Origin: Lentilactobacillus hilgardii DSM 20176 = ATCC 8290
GTDB lineage: Bacteria > Bacillota > Bacilli > Lactobacillales > Lactobacillaceae
DNA: 64,000 bases
NCBI RefSeq assembly: GCF_000159315.1
Contig: NZ_GG669993.1
Coordinates: forward strand, 460,135 to 524,134
Direction: 5' to 3'
A program made the position numbers and the translations under genes. The notes under the pieces are model-generated. The model was not told the DNA's origin and ran no database searches. It saw nothing but the letters and a program-made list of their open reading frames with translations. Position 1 is the first letter of the stretch. Each line of letters starts with the position of its first letter. This document shows, one piece after another, positions 53,762-63,255 of this stretch.

Positions 53762-56413
53762 TCATTTAGCCTCATACCAAGTCTTTCCCCAATGACTCTC
53801 TACTTTTAATGGAATGTTAAGCCTGATTGCAGAATCCATCACTTTTGGAATTAACTTTTCGACAGTTTCCATTTCATCATTAGGAACCTCAAAAATTAAT
53901 TCATCATGAACTTGAAGCAGCATGCGCGTTTTTAAAGGCTTCAATGCCTCATCCATATTAATCATCGCAATTTTAATGATATCTGCTGCACTCCCTTGAA
54001 TGGGTGTGTTCATTGCTGTTCGTTCCGCAAAGGACCTTAAATTGAAATTCCTTGAATGAATATCAGGTAAATAACGACGTCGATGAGCAATGGTTTCAAC
54101 ATAACCATGATTTTTAGCGAATTCAACAATATCTTCTGTATATTTTTTGACACCCGGATATTCCTCAAAATACCTTTGAATAAATTGATGAGCCTGTTTT
54201 CGACTAATACCAGTGTTATTAGCCAATCCGTAATCACTAATGCCATAAACAATTCCGAAATTAACTGCCTTTGCCTGCCGCCTTAACTCAGGTGTCACAT
54301 CATCATTTGAAGCCAACCCAAAAATTCTTCGGGCCGTTGTTGCATGAATATCTTCTCCCTCCCGAAAGGCTTCCTGCATATTCTTGTCTCCGGTAATGGA
54401 TGCCAAAACACGCAATTCAATCTGCGAATAATCAGATGACCAAATCTGCCAATTTTCATGGGAAGGAATAAATGCTTGACGAATTAAACGTCCCTCTTCG
54501 GAGCGAACCGGGATATTCTGCAAATTCGGATCCACGGAAGACAAACGGCCGGTCTGCGTCAATGTTTGTAAATATCTTGTATGAACTTTTGAATCATTCC
54601 TATGAATCACTTTTAACAAACCATCAATGTAAGTCGATTGTAATTTCGAAATTTGACGATAATTTAAAACATTTTGCACGATAGGCGCATCGGGTGCTAA
54701 CTTTTCCAATACATCAACTGAAGTTGAATAACCGGTCTTGGTTTTCTTTAGAATCGGCAACCGCATCTTTTCAAAAAGAATATGACCGAGTTGTTTAGGA
54801 GAACCGATATTAAATTCTTCACCAGCCTCTTGAAAAATGGTTTGTTCAATTTCAGCCAAGCGTTCTTTAAATTTGCTTCCCATCTGTTCAAGCGTCTCTG
54901 GATTTACTTTGATTCCCGCAATCTCCATTTTAGCCAACACAAAAGCAATCTTAATTTCAATATCCCGATACAAGGTTGTTTGATTATGTTCATCAAGTGC
55001 TTTAAACATATCATTATGCAATTGATCAATCGCTTTTGCCTTGTGAACAATATGATCAAAGAATTCGGGTACTTCAGGATCGATTTTCTTCTTCGCACCT
55101 TTTCCGTAAACTTCTTCATCAGTTTTAATGTTTGCAAACCCATGAAGCTTTGCGACTGTGCCAACATCATTACTATTATTAGTTGTATTAAGCAAATATG
55201 AAACCAGCAACATATCAAAATCAACATTTTGTAGCGTGATTGAAGACCGATAAAGCCCAACGTAAGTCCGTTTGGCATCAAACACATTTTTTTGAACAGT
55301 TGAACTTTCGAGAATCGCTTTAACCTGTTTAGTGTTCAATAAAGAAATATCATTTGACGCAAACCACTGAGCCTCATGCCCAAGCACAAACCCCATCAAA
55401 TTGGCCGTATGATAATTTTCATCATCCATTTCTAAGTAAAAGGATACTTCATCCTTAAATTGGTTTAACTGATCAAGATTATCTGAAGTTAATTTCGTAT
55501 ATTGAATGTTTTCAATTTCATTTTTATCTGTTGCGTCAACACCAAGATTTGACAGAAAAGATTTGAAGCCCATTCGTTCATAAAAATCGGTCAGCTTATC
55601 TAGGTTGTCGCCCTCATATTTTAAGTCATCCAAGGACACTTTAATCGGTGCGTCTCGTTTAATCGTTGCTAAAACTTTACCACGTTCTGCTTTATCCTTA
55701 TCGTTTAGCAAATGTTCCTTAAGCATTTTCCCCGAAACATGATCAATATTTGAATAAATATTTTCGATTGAGCCAAACTGCTGAACCAATTTCATTGCAG
55801 TTTTATCACCAACTTTTGTGACGCCAGGGTAATTATCAGAATTATCTCCCTTTAGTCCTTTAAAATCGATGATTTGTGAAGGTTTAACACCCAACTTTTC
55901 TTCTACATGTTGAGGTGTATATTTTTCAAGATCCGTTGTCCCCTTTTTTGAAATTTGAACAGTTGTTTTGTCAGAAGTTAATTGTGTCAGGTCCCGATCA
56001 CCTGTCAAAATGACAACTTGATAATCTCCCTTGTCCTCTGCCTCTTTTGCCAAGGTACCGATAATATCATCGGCTTCGTAATCAGGTAGTTCATAAGATG
56101 AAATTCCTCGAGCTTTGACCAATTCTCGGATAAAAGGAAACTGTTCCGATAGTTCGGTTGGCGTTTTTGCCCTGTTTGCCTTATAGTCAGAAAACATTTT
56201 AGTTCGAAAAGTTGTTTTGCCAGCGTCAAAGGCCACCAAAATATCCGTTGGTTTCTCTTCTTGGAGAACTTTGTCTAACATTCGATTAAATCCATAAATA
56301 GCAGATGTATGTAATCCGGATGAATTGGTAAAGCGCTCCAATGAATTATAAAGTGCATAAAACGCTTTAAACGCAATACTGTTGCCATCGATTAATAATA
56401 ATTTTTTAGTCAT
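53762..56413 (-). CDS. polA: DNA polymerase I
   Basis: Pol I, 883 residues. The 5'-3' exonuclease (about 1-290: LLIDGNSIAFKAFYAL, LPDYEADDIIGTLA, GDRDLTQL) is complete. In the 3'-5' exonuclease domain (about 310-480) the metal-binding DxE site is degenerate (FYLEMDDENYHTANLMG), so proofreading is probably lost, as in other Firmicutes. The polymerase domain has motif A SSDYSQIELRVLAS, motif B RRQAKAVNFGIVYGIS and motif C LLQVHDELIFEV. Confidence 0.97.
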   Translation of the reverse strand: MTKKLLLIDGNSIAFKAFYALYNSLERFTNSSGLHTSAIYGFNRMLDKVLQEEKPTDILVAFDAGKTTFRTKMFSDYKANRAKTPTELSEQFPFIRELVKARGISSYELPDYEADDIIGTLAKEAEDKGDYQVVILTGDRDLTQLTSDKTTVQISKKGTTDLEKYTPQHVEEKLGVKPSQIIDFKGLKGDNSDNYPGVTKVGDKTAMKLVQQFGSIENIYSNIDHVSGKMLKEHLLNDKDKAERGKVLATIKRDAPIKVSLDDLKYEGDNLDKLTDFYERMGFKSFLSNLGVDATDKNEIENIQYTKLTSDNLDQLNQFKDEVSFYLEMDDENYHTANLMGFVLGHEAQWFASNDISLLNTKQVKAILESSTVQKNVFDAKRTYVGLYRSSITLQNVDFDMLLVSYLLNTTNNSNDVGTVAKLHGFANIKTDEEVYGKGAKKKIDPEVPEFFDHIVHKAKAIDQLHNDMFKALDEHNQTTLYRDIEIKIAFVLAKMEIAGIKVNPETLEQMGSKFKERLAEIEQTIFQEAGEEFNIGSPKQLGHILFEKMRLPILKKTKTGYSTSVDVLEKLAPDAPIVQNVLNYRQISKLQSTYIDGLLKVIHRNDSKVHTRYLQTLTQTGRLSSVDPNLQNIPVRSEEGRLIRQAFIPSHENWQIWSSDYSQIELRVLASITGDKNMQEAFREGEDIHATTARRIFGLASNDDVTPELRRQAKAVNFGIVYGISDYGLANNTGISRKQAHQFIQRYFEEYPGVKKYTEDIVEFAKNHGYVETIAHRRRYLPDIHSRNFNLRSFAERTAMNTPIQGSAADIIKIAMINMDEALKPLKTRMLLQVHDELIFEVPNDEMETVEKLIPKVMDSAIRLNIPLKVESHWGKTWYEAK

Positions 56414-56503
56414 TAAATTCTCCTCACAAGATAGTCTTATAAGTTAATTTTACCACTCGTAACAGGCAATAATAAGACCTTGACAAACGAAAATCCAAGC
56501 ATG

Positions 56504-56529
56504 AAAAAAACCGGGGAAAATTCCCCGGT
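56504..56529 (-). terminator. Terminator after the Bax-inhibitor family gene
   Basis: ACCGGGGAATTTTCCCCGGT with TTTTTTT on the minus strand; an 8-10 bp GC-rich stem with a tight loop. Confidence 0.9.
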
Positions 56530-56550
56530 CCATCGATTTTAAATCATATA

Positions 56551-57258
56551 TTAGCGTTCGTCACCCATACCAAAAATCTGCAATAATTGTAAGAATAGGT
56601 TAACAAAATCCAAGTATAGTTGAAGGGCACCAAACACGGCCAGCCCACTAACAGAAACTTGACCAGTGCTACCCGCCTGATTGTACATTTGCTTCATCTT
56701 TTGCGTATCATATGCCGTCAGCGCTGTAAAAATAACAACGGCAATAATTGAAAAGACAAACGTAATTAGGCTGCTTCTCAAGAAGATATTAATAATCATC
56801 GCAATAACAAGTGCAATTAACGCGGCAATTGCCTGCCGACCAATTTTATCCAGGTTCTTTCTAGTCACTAATCCGAAAACTGTCATTGTGATAAAGATTG
56901 CCGACGCTGACACAAAGGCCGCCGCAATTGAAGCACCTGTATAACGATAAGCAAGGGTTGAAAAGACGAACCCGCTTAAAACAGCGTACCCCATTAACGC
57001 AGCGAAAGCCAACGATGGTCGCTTTAAGGCCTGAAAAGACACAACAAACGGTAAAATAAACCAGGCGATTATTGCGATCCACATACCTCCGCCGTTCAAA
57101 ACATCTCTTGAAACTGTCGTAACAGTCAGAAAAGCCGTTGCAGCTGATACCAATACAGCTAAACTCATCCAACCATACATTTTAGTTAAAAAAGCATTTA
57201 AACCAGCAGCATTGTTAACAACTCGCCGCTCGTTTCGTTCATTTGAAAAATTGTCCAT
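56551..57258 (-). CDS. Bax inhibitor-1/YccA family membrane protein
   Basis: A 235-residue integral membrane protein with seven predicted spans. The family opening FLTKMYGWMSLAVLVSAATA is followed by spans from about residue 32, and the C-terminal segment LTAYDTQKMKQMYNQ carries the conserved di-Asp-like latch region (AYDTQ). Bacterial members include the pH-gated calcium leak channel BsYetJ. Transcribed alone between murC and polA with its own terminator. Confidence 0.92.
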   Translation of the reverse strand: MDNFSNERNERRVVNNAAGLNAFLTKMYGWMSLAVLVSAATAFLTVTTVSRDVLNGGGMWIAIIAWFILPFVVSFQALKRPSLAFAALMGYAVLSGFVFSTLAYRYTGASIAAAFVSASAIFITMTVFGLVTRKNLDKIGRQAIAALIALVIAMIINIFLRSSLITFVFSIIAVVIFTALTAYDTQKMKQMYNQAGSTGQVSVSGLAVFGALQLYLDFVNLFLQLLQIFGMGDER

Positions 57259-57360
57259 TAATTTCGCTCCTTCTTTCGAATCCCTGCCTTAATTTTACAA
57301 CAAATAAATCAAAACAGTTGCGGAATTTACTCCATCTCTTAATAAGTAATCTTAACAAAC

Positions 57361-57398
57361 AAAAACCATTAATCAAGCAAAATATCTCGATCAATGGC
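57361..57398 (-). terminator. Terminator after murC
   Basis: On the minus strand CCATTGATC and GATTAATGG pair with one mismatch around a 14-base loop, then TTTTT. Confidence 0.7.
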
Positions 57399-57413
57399 TT
57401 TTCCTAAGAAATC

Positions 57414-58745
57414 TTAATTATTATTCTTGCTAAGATGACTTAGAAGGTCTTCATAAGTCTTTTCGTATTTTTGAATATCGCCGGCACCCATAAAAATAAT
57501 CACATCGTTATCATAATCCAATAAAGGTGACATATTATCGGAAGACAAGATTCTGCCGCCCTTTGTGATTTTCCTTGAAAGATCCTCGCTTGAAACTTTA
57601 CCAGAGCTTTCACGCGGTGAACTGTAAATCTGGGTCAAGAAAACTTCATCTGCCAAGTTCAAACTCTTCGCAAAATCATCCATTAACGCGATGGTACGAC
57701 TAAACGTATGTGGCTGAAAAACCACCGCAATTTTTTTGCTTGGGTATTCTTGTCTGGCAGCATCAATCGTTGCTTTAATTTCAGTTGGATGATGAGCATA
57801 ATCATCAATAATTGTCATTCCGGAAATTTTACGTTCTGAAAAGCGTCTCTTAACGCCATCAAACGTTTTCAGCTCTCTTCGAATTTCTTCAAGATCTACA
57901 TCCTCAGAGTATGCAACGGCAATTACCGCTAACGAATTAAAGATGTTATGTTCACCAAATAATGGAACTGTGAATTCCCCCAAGTCCTTACCTTTAAATC
58001 TCACATGGAAACTTGATCCCTTGGTCGTTCGCTTAACATCAAAGGCTTGAAAATCATCGGTATCATTAAGTCCATAATAATAAATCGGAACCTTGGCTTT
58101 TAATTTACGAAGACGCTTATCGTCGCCCCAAGCAAAAATTCCTTTCTTCGTTTGGTTGGCAAACGTCTGAAAAGCATCTTGGACATCGTCAATGTTCTTA
58201 TAGTAGTCAGGGTGATCAAAATCAATGTTAGTCATGATGGCATAATCAGGTTCGGTCGCCAAGAAATGACGTCGATATTCATCCGCTTCATAAACGAAGA
58301 AACGAGCATTTGGCACACCCCTACCAGAGCCATCACCAATTAAGTAATCGGTTGGTGCAATTCCGGACAAAACATGTGAAAGCAATCCGGTTGTACTTGT
58401 TTTACCATGAGCACCAGATACACCAATACTTGTTTTACCCTTAATTATCTTTCCAAGAAATTCGTGATAACGGTATACCGTCAAGCCCATCTCTCGAGCT
58501 TTCTTAATTTCTGGATGATCATCAGTGAAGGAGTTCCCCGCAATGACAGTTAAACCCTCGTGAATATTATTGGCATCAAAGGGTAATATTTTAATACCTG
58601 CCTGTTCCAATCCACGTTGCGTAAATGTGTACTGTTCAATATCAGAGCCCTGAACTTTTTCACCTCGATCATGAAGGATTAAAGCCATCGCACTCATTCC
58701 TGTTCCTTTAATACCTACAAAGTGATACACCGTATCTGAATTCAT
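57414..58745 (-). CDS. murC: UDP-N-acetylmuramate-L-alanine ligase
   Basis: MurC, 443 residues, adds L-Ala to UDP-MurNAc, the first peptide step of peptidoglycan. The N-terminal Rossmann motif [17 protein letters not shown], the ATP loop [18 protein letters not shown] (about 108-125), GDGSGRG and [22 protein letters not shown] mark the three Mur-ligase domains. It follows sftA with a 32-bp gap, as in Bacillus (sftA-murC). Confidence 0.97.
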   Translation of the reverse strand: MNSDTVYHFVGIKGTGMSAMALILHDRGEKVQGSDIEQYTFTQRGLEQAGIKILPFDANNIHEGLTVIAGNSFTDDHPEIKKAREMGLTVYRYHEFLGKIIKGKTSIGVSGAHGKTSTTGLLSHVLSGIAPTDYLIGDGSGRGVPNARFFVYEADEYRRHFLATEPDYAIMTNIDFDHPDYYKNIDDVQDAFQTFANQTKKGIFAWGDDKRLRKLKAKVPIYYYGLNDTDDFQAFDVKRTTKGSSFHVRFKGKDLGEFTVPLFGEHNIFNSLAVIAVAYSEDVDLEEIRRELKTFDGVKRRFSERKISGMTIIDDYAHHPTEIKATIDAARQEYPSKKIAVVFQPHTFSRTIALMDDFAKSLNLADEVFLTQIYSSPRESSGKVSSEDLSRKITKGGRILSSDNMSPLLDYDNDVIIFMGAGDIQKYEKTYEDLLSHLSKNNN

Positions 58746-58777
58746 ATTGCATCCTACCTATCCCATCTAATTTAGAT

Positions 58778-61093
58778 TTACTCTTTCTCGTCTTTTGATT
58801 CATCGCTTGTTTCATCATCCGGATGATAGTAAACCGTCCGAGGTTTTGAACCACGTTGTTCAGAAATCAAATTCCGATCCTGCAAACTGTCAATTATGTT
58901 TGCAGCTCTATTATACCCGATTGAAAATACTCGTTGAAGCTTTGAAGTAGAAATTGTGTCTTCTTGAGCAATAAATTTCATTATCTGTGGCATTAAATCA
59001 TCTTGTGACTCGTTATTATCAACAGCAGCCTTTAATGAATCCGGTGTAAATAAATAATGAGGTTGCCCCTGTTGACGAACAAAATCAACCACATTTTCCA
59101 ATTCTTTGTTATTGACAAACGCGCCTTGAAGACGAATTGGTTGACTAGCTCCATTTCCAAGATACAACATATCCCCACGTCCTAACAATCGCTCTGCGCC
59201 AGCGGTATCCAGAATTGTCCTGGAGTCCACTTGACTTGAAACCATAAAAGCAATTCGTGATGGAATATTATTTTTAATCGTTCCAGTCACAATATCAACA
59301 CTCGGTCGTTGAGTCGCAACAATCAAGTGAATCCCAGCGGCACGCGCTTTTTGTGTAATTCGGACTATGTAGTCTTCAACCTCACTGGAAGCAGCCATCA
59401 TCAAATCAGCTAATTCATCAATGATGACTAGTATATATGGCATCTTCAAGCCATATTCCTCGGCATCACTTGCTTTTTTATTGAATTGCTCGATATTTCG
59501 AACACCGGCAGCAGATAACTTTTCGTATCGTTGGTCCATTTCCTTTGTAACCCAATGCAATGCGGCAGCAGCTGATTTGGGATCCGAAATAACTGGTGAT
59601 AAAAGATGCGGAATGCCATCGTAAGGGGCCAGCTCAACAGCTTTAGGGTCAATCAGCAATAGTTTCAATTCTGCTGGTGTTGCTTTATACAGTAAAGAAA
59701 CCAATAAACTATTAATAAAGACACTTTTTCCTGAACCCGTGGCACCGGCAATCAAGCCATGCGGCATTTTCCGAACATCCGCAATTCTTGGTGTCCCGGA
59801 AAGGTCAACTCCCATTGCGGTAGTCAGTGGTGAACGACTATTAGTGAAGTTACTAGTAGAAATAATCTCAGAAAGGACAACTGGTCTTGGTTTGGGGTTT
59901 GGAATTTCAATGCCCACCGTTGATTTGCCAGGGATTGGTGCTTCAATACGAATATCTTTAGCCGCTAGTGCAAGTTTAAGGTCATCGGTTAAATTGGTAA
60001 TTCGACTTACCTTAACGCCTAAAGCCAACTTAACCTGAAATTGGGTAACGGTCGGTCCATCCGTCCAATCAACAACTTGAGCATTCACCTTAAACGCATG
60101 AAAGGTTTTGTCTAAAGTCTCTATCTGGTTTTCTATCCAGTCATCCATTGCATTTTCATCAGTTGGTTGGGGCTTTTTTAATAAGCCCAAAGAGGGAAAA
60201 TGATACCCATCAGTTGACGTAGATGATTGAGATTGGATTGTAGCTGTCTCCGTTGGCAAACCGGAAGTTTCAACAGCCAATTTTTCAACAACTGGCTGTC
60301 GCTTTTGATCATCTTTCGCAGAGATTTCTTTAGTGTCGGACAAACCATCTTTTGTCTGCTCATGAAATAAAGACAAATCAGGTTTTGCAGCACGTTCACT
60401 ATCAACAATTGAAACCAGCGATTGTCCCAATCCGTGCTTAATTGGATGTGAAACTTCCGGTCTCGAATTTGTGGATTTCGAGCTATCAATCACATGATGA
60501 TTCAACTCATTCTCAAGATCATCTTTTTCATAATTGCCAACGTTCTCTTTTAAATCGCCCTCATCGGTTTGGTTAACTCGGTCAGTGTCAGTATTATGAT
60601 TCAAATCAGAATCAGATAGAGGAGCTTCGAGCTGTTCCGTGTTTGGTGTAATGTTGTGATGCTCTAAAATATGGTCATCAGTCTTTTTTAATGTTCCTTT
60701 TTCACTCTGAGTCACTGAATTCAAAGGATCTTCAAGAACAATTAAATCATCATCAGATGTCCTCAACTGATCCATTAATTTTGAATAATATGTTGATCGT
60801 CGATTCTTCTGACTAACAAAATAATTTGTCTCAATTTGTTTCTTTTGCTTTCTTCTTTTTGCATTCACATCACGCTGATTCGGTACAAAATTACGAATTT
60901 CTTTCAAAAAAGCAGGTGTTGTATCATCACTAACTCTATTATCTGTAAAATGCGTATCCTCTTTTTTTAAATCACGAGTCGGCTTGCGAGAATAATCAGG
61001 TGCTGATTGGTATTTATTTTTCCCCTTTTTAGGCGTTCGCGACTTGATTAAATCTCGACGACGAAAAAAGGCGGGTCCGTCATAATACTTCAT
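58778..61093 (-). CDS. sftA: Soluble FtsK-like DNA translocase (SftA)
   Basis: A 771-residue FtsK/SpoIIIE-type motor with no N-terminal membrane anchor, matching Bacillus SftA (YtpS), which clears DNA from the septum. The first 300 residues are highly charged and low-complexity. The motor (about 310-700) has Walker A GATGSGKSVFINSLL (from residue 450) and Walker B VIIDELADLMM, and a gamma domain at the C-terminus (about 705-760) reads KLQRVFSIGYNRAANIIDSL, the winged-helix that binds KOPS/SRS-type sites. The ytpP-ytpR-sftA-murC order supports the assignment. Confidence 0.93.
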   Translation of the reverse strand: MKYYDGPAFFRRRDLIKSRTPKKGKNKYQSAPDYSRKPTRDLKKEDTHFTDNRVSDDTTPAFLKEIRNFVPNQRDVNAKRRKQKKQIETNYFVSQKNRRSTYYSKLMDQLRTSDDDLIVLEDPLNSVTQSEKGTLKKTDDHILEHHNITPNTEQLEAPLSDSDLNHNTDTDRVNQTDEGDLKENVGNYEKDDLENELNHHVIDSSKSTNSRPEVSHPIKHGLGQSLVSIVDSERAAKPDLSLFHEQTKDGLSDTKEISAKDDQKRQPVVEKLAVETSGLPTETATIQSQSSTSTDGYHFPSLGLLKKPQPTDENAMDDWIENQIETLDKTFHAFKVNAQVVDWTDGPTVTQFQVKLALGVKVSRITNLTDDLKLALAAKDIRIEAPIPGKSTVGIEIPNPKPRPVVLSEIISTSNFTNSRSPLTTAMGVDLSGTPRIADVRKMPHGLIAGATGSGKSVFINSLLVSLLYKATPAELKLLLIDPKAVELAPYDGIPHLLSPVISDPKSAAAALHWVTKEMDQRYEKLSAAGVRNIEQFNKKASDAEEYGLKMPYILVIIDELADLMMAASSEVEDYIVRITQKARAAGIHLIVATQRPSVDIVTGTIKNNIPSRIAFMVSSQVDSRTILDTAGAERLLGRGDMLYLGNGASQPIRLQGAFVNNKELENVVDFVRQQGQPHYLFTPDSLKAAVDNNESQDDLMPQIMKFIAQEDTISTSKLQRVFSIGYNRAANIIDSLQDRNLISEQRGSKPRTVYYHPDDETSDESKDEKE

Positions 61094-61119
61094 ACTTTCT
61101 CACCTTTTGTTTTCTATAA

Positions 61120-61761
61120 TTAACTGAATAAATGTTGTGCTTTTTTGAAATCGAACGGTTCTCCCACCGCTTGATAATCATCCGGTAAAATTAATGCTCC
61201 TGGAACTTGTGGTGCATGAGGAATCTGAAGTTCTCGTCCTGAACAAATCATACCATCGCTTTCAACACCCCGAAGTTCTCCAGGCCAAATAATTAATCCG
61301 TTGGGCATCATTGCACCAATTTTTGCAACAACAACTTTAATGCTGGCCTGCATATTTGGCGATCCACTAACGATTTGCAATTCCTGACCGTTATCAACTT
61401 CCGTCGTTGTTATTTTTAAATGATCAGACCGTGGATGATCTGTCATTGTTTTGACATACCCCACGACAAACCGTGCTTCTTCATCCGCTTTAAGGTCACC
61501 CGGAAAACCATGTGCAGTCAAAAATTGATTTAACTTTTGAACTTGCCCTTCTGTTAAATCAATCTGACCGTTTTGATCAATAACTTCAGGAAGAATTTGA
61601 CTTGCTTTTAAGAAGTTGTACCCCAATGTTTGATCGGTTTTTGAATCATAGATACGAGCAACGTTGTCGTGAACAACCGTTTCCTGATTATTCACATCCT
61701 GATTTATAATTACCACCATCGTGTCACCCGTGTTCTTAGGGTTATAACTCGCAATTAACAT
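61120..61761 (-). CDS. ytpR: YtpR-like tRNA-binding-domain protein
   Basis: A 213-residue protein. The N-terminal half is specific to the YtpR family. The C-terminal half (about 95-205) is an EMAP/Trbp111-type OB fold: VVGYVKTMTDHPRSDHLKITTTEVD, QIVSGSPNMQ and GELRGVESDGMICSGRELQI, closely resembling the PheT N-terminal domain also encoded here. It binds tRNA by family; its role is unknown. It starts 26 bp before sftA. Confidence 0.9.
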   Translation of the reverse strand: MLIASYNPKNTGDTMVVIINQDVNNQETVVHDNVARIYDSKTDQTLGYNFLKASQILPEVIDQNGQIDLTEGQVQKLNQFLTAHGFPGDLKADEEARFVVGYVKTMTDHPRSDHLKITTTEVDNGQELQIVSGSPNMQASIKVVVAKIGAMMPNGLIIWPGELRGVESDGMICSGRELQIPHAPQVPGALILPDDYQAVGEPFDFKKAQHLFS

Positions 61762-61785
61762 TATTTTATCCTTCCCTATCCATCT

Positions 61786-62109
61786 TTATTTATTTAATGA
61801 ATCAATAAATTTTTCAACTTCTTGTTTAGTCTTGCGATCAGGATTTGAAAAACGACCAATCTCCTGGCCATTATCATAGGCAACAAAGCTTGGAATCCCC
61901 ATAACATCCATTTCACCAGCTAAATCAATATTTTCATCTCGATCAACTTTTAAAAATGTATAGTCTTGATACTTTTGCTCGATTTCAGGCATTGCAGGTT
62001 TAATGAACCGGCAATCAGGGCACCATCCCGCTGTAAAGAACAACATATATTTACCTTCAGGAATTTGAGATTCCAAGGTAGCTAAATCGGTTTTAGGTAA
62101 CTCTTTCAT
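61786..62109 (-). CDS. ytpP: Thioredoxin-family protein (YtpP type)
   Basis: A 107-residue cytosolic thioredoxin-fold protein with active site WCPDC (about residues 28-32), more acidic than the usual WCGPC. The conserved cis-Pro lies in MDVMGIPSFVAYDNG. The substrate is unknown. First gene of ytpP-ytpR-sftA-murC. Confidence 0.92.
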   Translation of the reverse strand: MKELPKTDLATLESQIPEGKYMLFFTAGWCPDCRFIKPAMPEIEQKYQDYTFLKVDRDENIDLAGEMDVMGIPSFVAYDNGQEIGRFSNPDRKTKQEVEKFIDSLNK

Positions 62110-62262
62110 GACTTTATCATCCCTTCAAACTTTTTGCTTTCATTTAGTAAGCAACCAAATTATATCGCATAAATCCAAATTATTATGTGCTTTTGCTCAA
62201 TGCCTTGTTCCTAAAAGCGTATACTTAAGTTTAAACAACTATCGCTAAAGAGGTGAACACCT

Positions 62263-62592
62263 ATGGAAACTAAATCATTTTATCAAAGTGTCATGTTCGC
62301 AAGTATTGTTACAAGCGTTTACGCAATATTTAATCTGAATAAAGATTACCAGAAATCACGAATTCGCGAAAGCCTTTTAAATAAAATGATTAAACAACAT
62401 CGTGATTTGACTATTGACGGAAAATATCTCGGGCATTGGAGCGTTTCTTTTGAAAAAGCAAAGTCAACGTCCCCTATTTTCCACTTTGGTTATAATTATC
62501 AAACCAATGACGGTAACGTTGAAGTTCACGCGTTCTGGGTCAATTACTTAACTAATAAAACGTTAAAAGAAGAAGTCTATGAATTAAAATGA
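62263..62592 (+). CDS. Small membrane-anchored protein, unknown function
   Basis: A 109-residue protein, not recognised. A hydrophobic segment near the N-terminus (about residues 8-24, [18 protein letters not shown]) may be a signal anchor; the remainder has alternating charged and aromatic residues ([20 protein letters not shown]). AGAGGTG lies 7 bp before the ATG. It is the only plus-strand gene here and its end overlaps the trmB stop by 16 bp, convergently. Function not inferable. Confidence 0.65.
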   Translation: METKSFYQSVMFASIVTSVYAIFNLNKDYQKSRIRESLLNKMIKQHRDLTIDGKYLGHWSVSFEKAKSTSPIFHFGYNYQTNDGNVEVHAFWVNYLTNKTLKEEVYELK

Positions 62593-63218
62593 GCAACTAA
62601 TTTATAAATTGGCCCATTCGGACTAAACTTTTCCTCATACTCAGTTTCAATGTTAGTCTCATTTTCTGGTGATTGATGAAGATCAAGAAATACATCATCA
62701 AAAATCATCGGAAAATTGTTCATTGTCACTAGTGTGTACTCAAAGAGACCCCGATTATCGGTCTTAAATTCGATGTCTCCGTTTGAAGCAAGTACTTTTT
62801 GATACGTTTTAAGAAAGCCAGGCGATGTCAATCGCCTTTTTGCGTGTCTTTTTTTGGGCCATGGATCTGAAAAATTCAGAAATATTTTTTGAATTTCACC
62901 CGCCAAAAATAATTCGTCCAAGTTAGCACCATCGGTCAAAACAAATTGTAGATTTGGCAATGGATCTTCCATGAATTTTCGAAGTGCAGTTGCAATCACC
63001 GATTTCTGAAGTTCAATGCCAATGTAATTAACTTCCGGATGGGCCCTTGCATTTTCTATAATAAATTGTCCCTTGCCGGTACCAATTTCAACGTTTAATG
63101 GTTGCTTACTTTCGAACCGTTCCTGCCACTTGCCAAGCCAATTTTTGGGCTCTGTTACAATATAATCCGCATGATCTTTAATGTAACTATCTGCCCAAGG
63201 TTTATTTCTTACACGCAA
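62577..63218 (-). CDS. trmB: tRNA (guanine-N7-)-methyltransferase
   Basis: TrmB, 213 residues, methylates G46 of tRNAs. SAM-binding motifs: [15 protein letters not shown] (about 44-58), [17 protein letters not shown]; the catalytic region [25 protein letters not shown] is intact. The start is assigned to a TTG preceded by GAGGTG with 6-base spacing, so the product begins [12 protein letters not shown], which fits the family; the ATG 33 codons upstream lies inside ecsB. The ecsB-trmB order is common in lactobacilli. Confidence 0.93.
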   Translation of the reverse strand: MRVRNKPWADSYIKDHADYIVTEPKNWLGKWQERFESKQPLNVEIGTGKGQFIIENARAHPEVNYIGIELQKSVIATALRKFMEDPLPNLQFVLTDGANLDELFLAGEIQKIFLNFSDPWPKKRHAKRRLTSPGFLKTYQKVLASNGDIEFKTDNRGLFEYTLVTMNNFPMIFDDVFLDLHQSPENETNIETEYEEKFSPNGPIYKLVAHFNS

Positions 63219-63255
63219 ACTTTTCACCTCTTCATTTAATTTATCAAATTTATCG

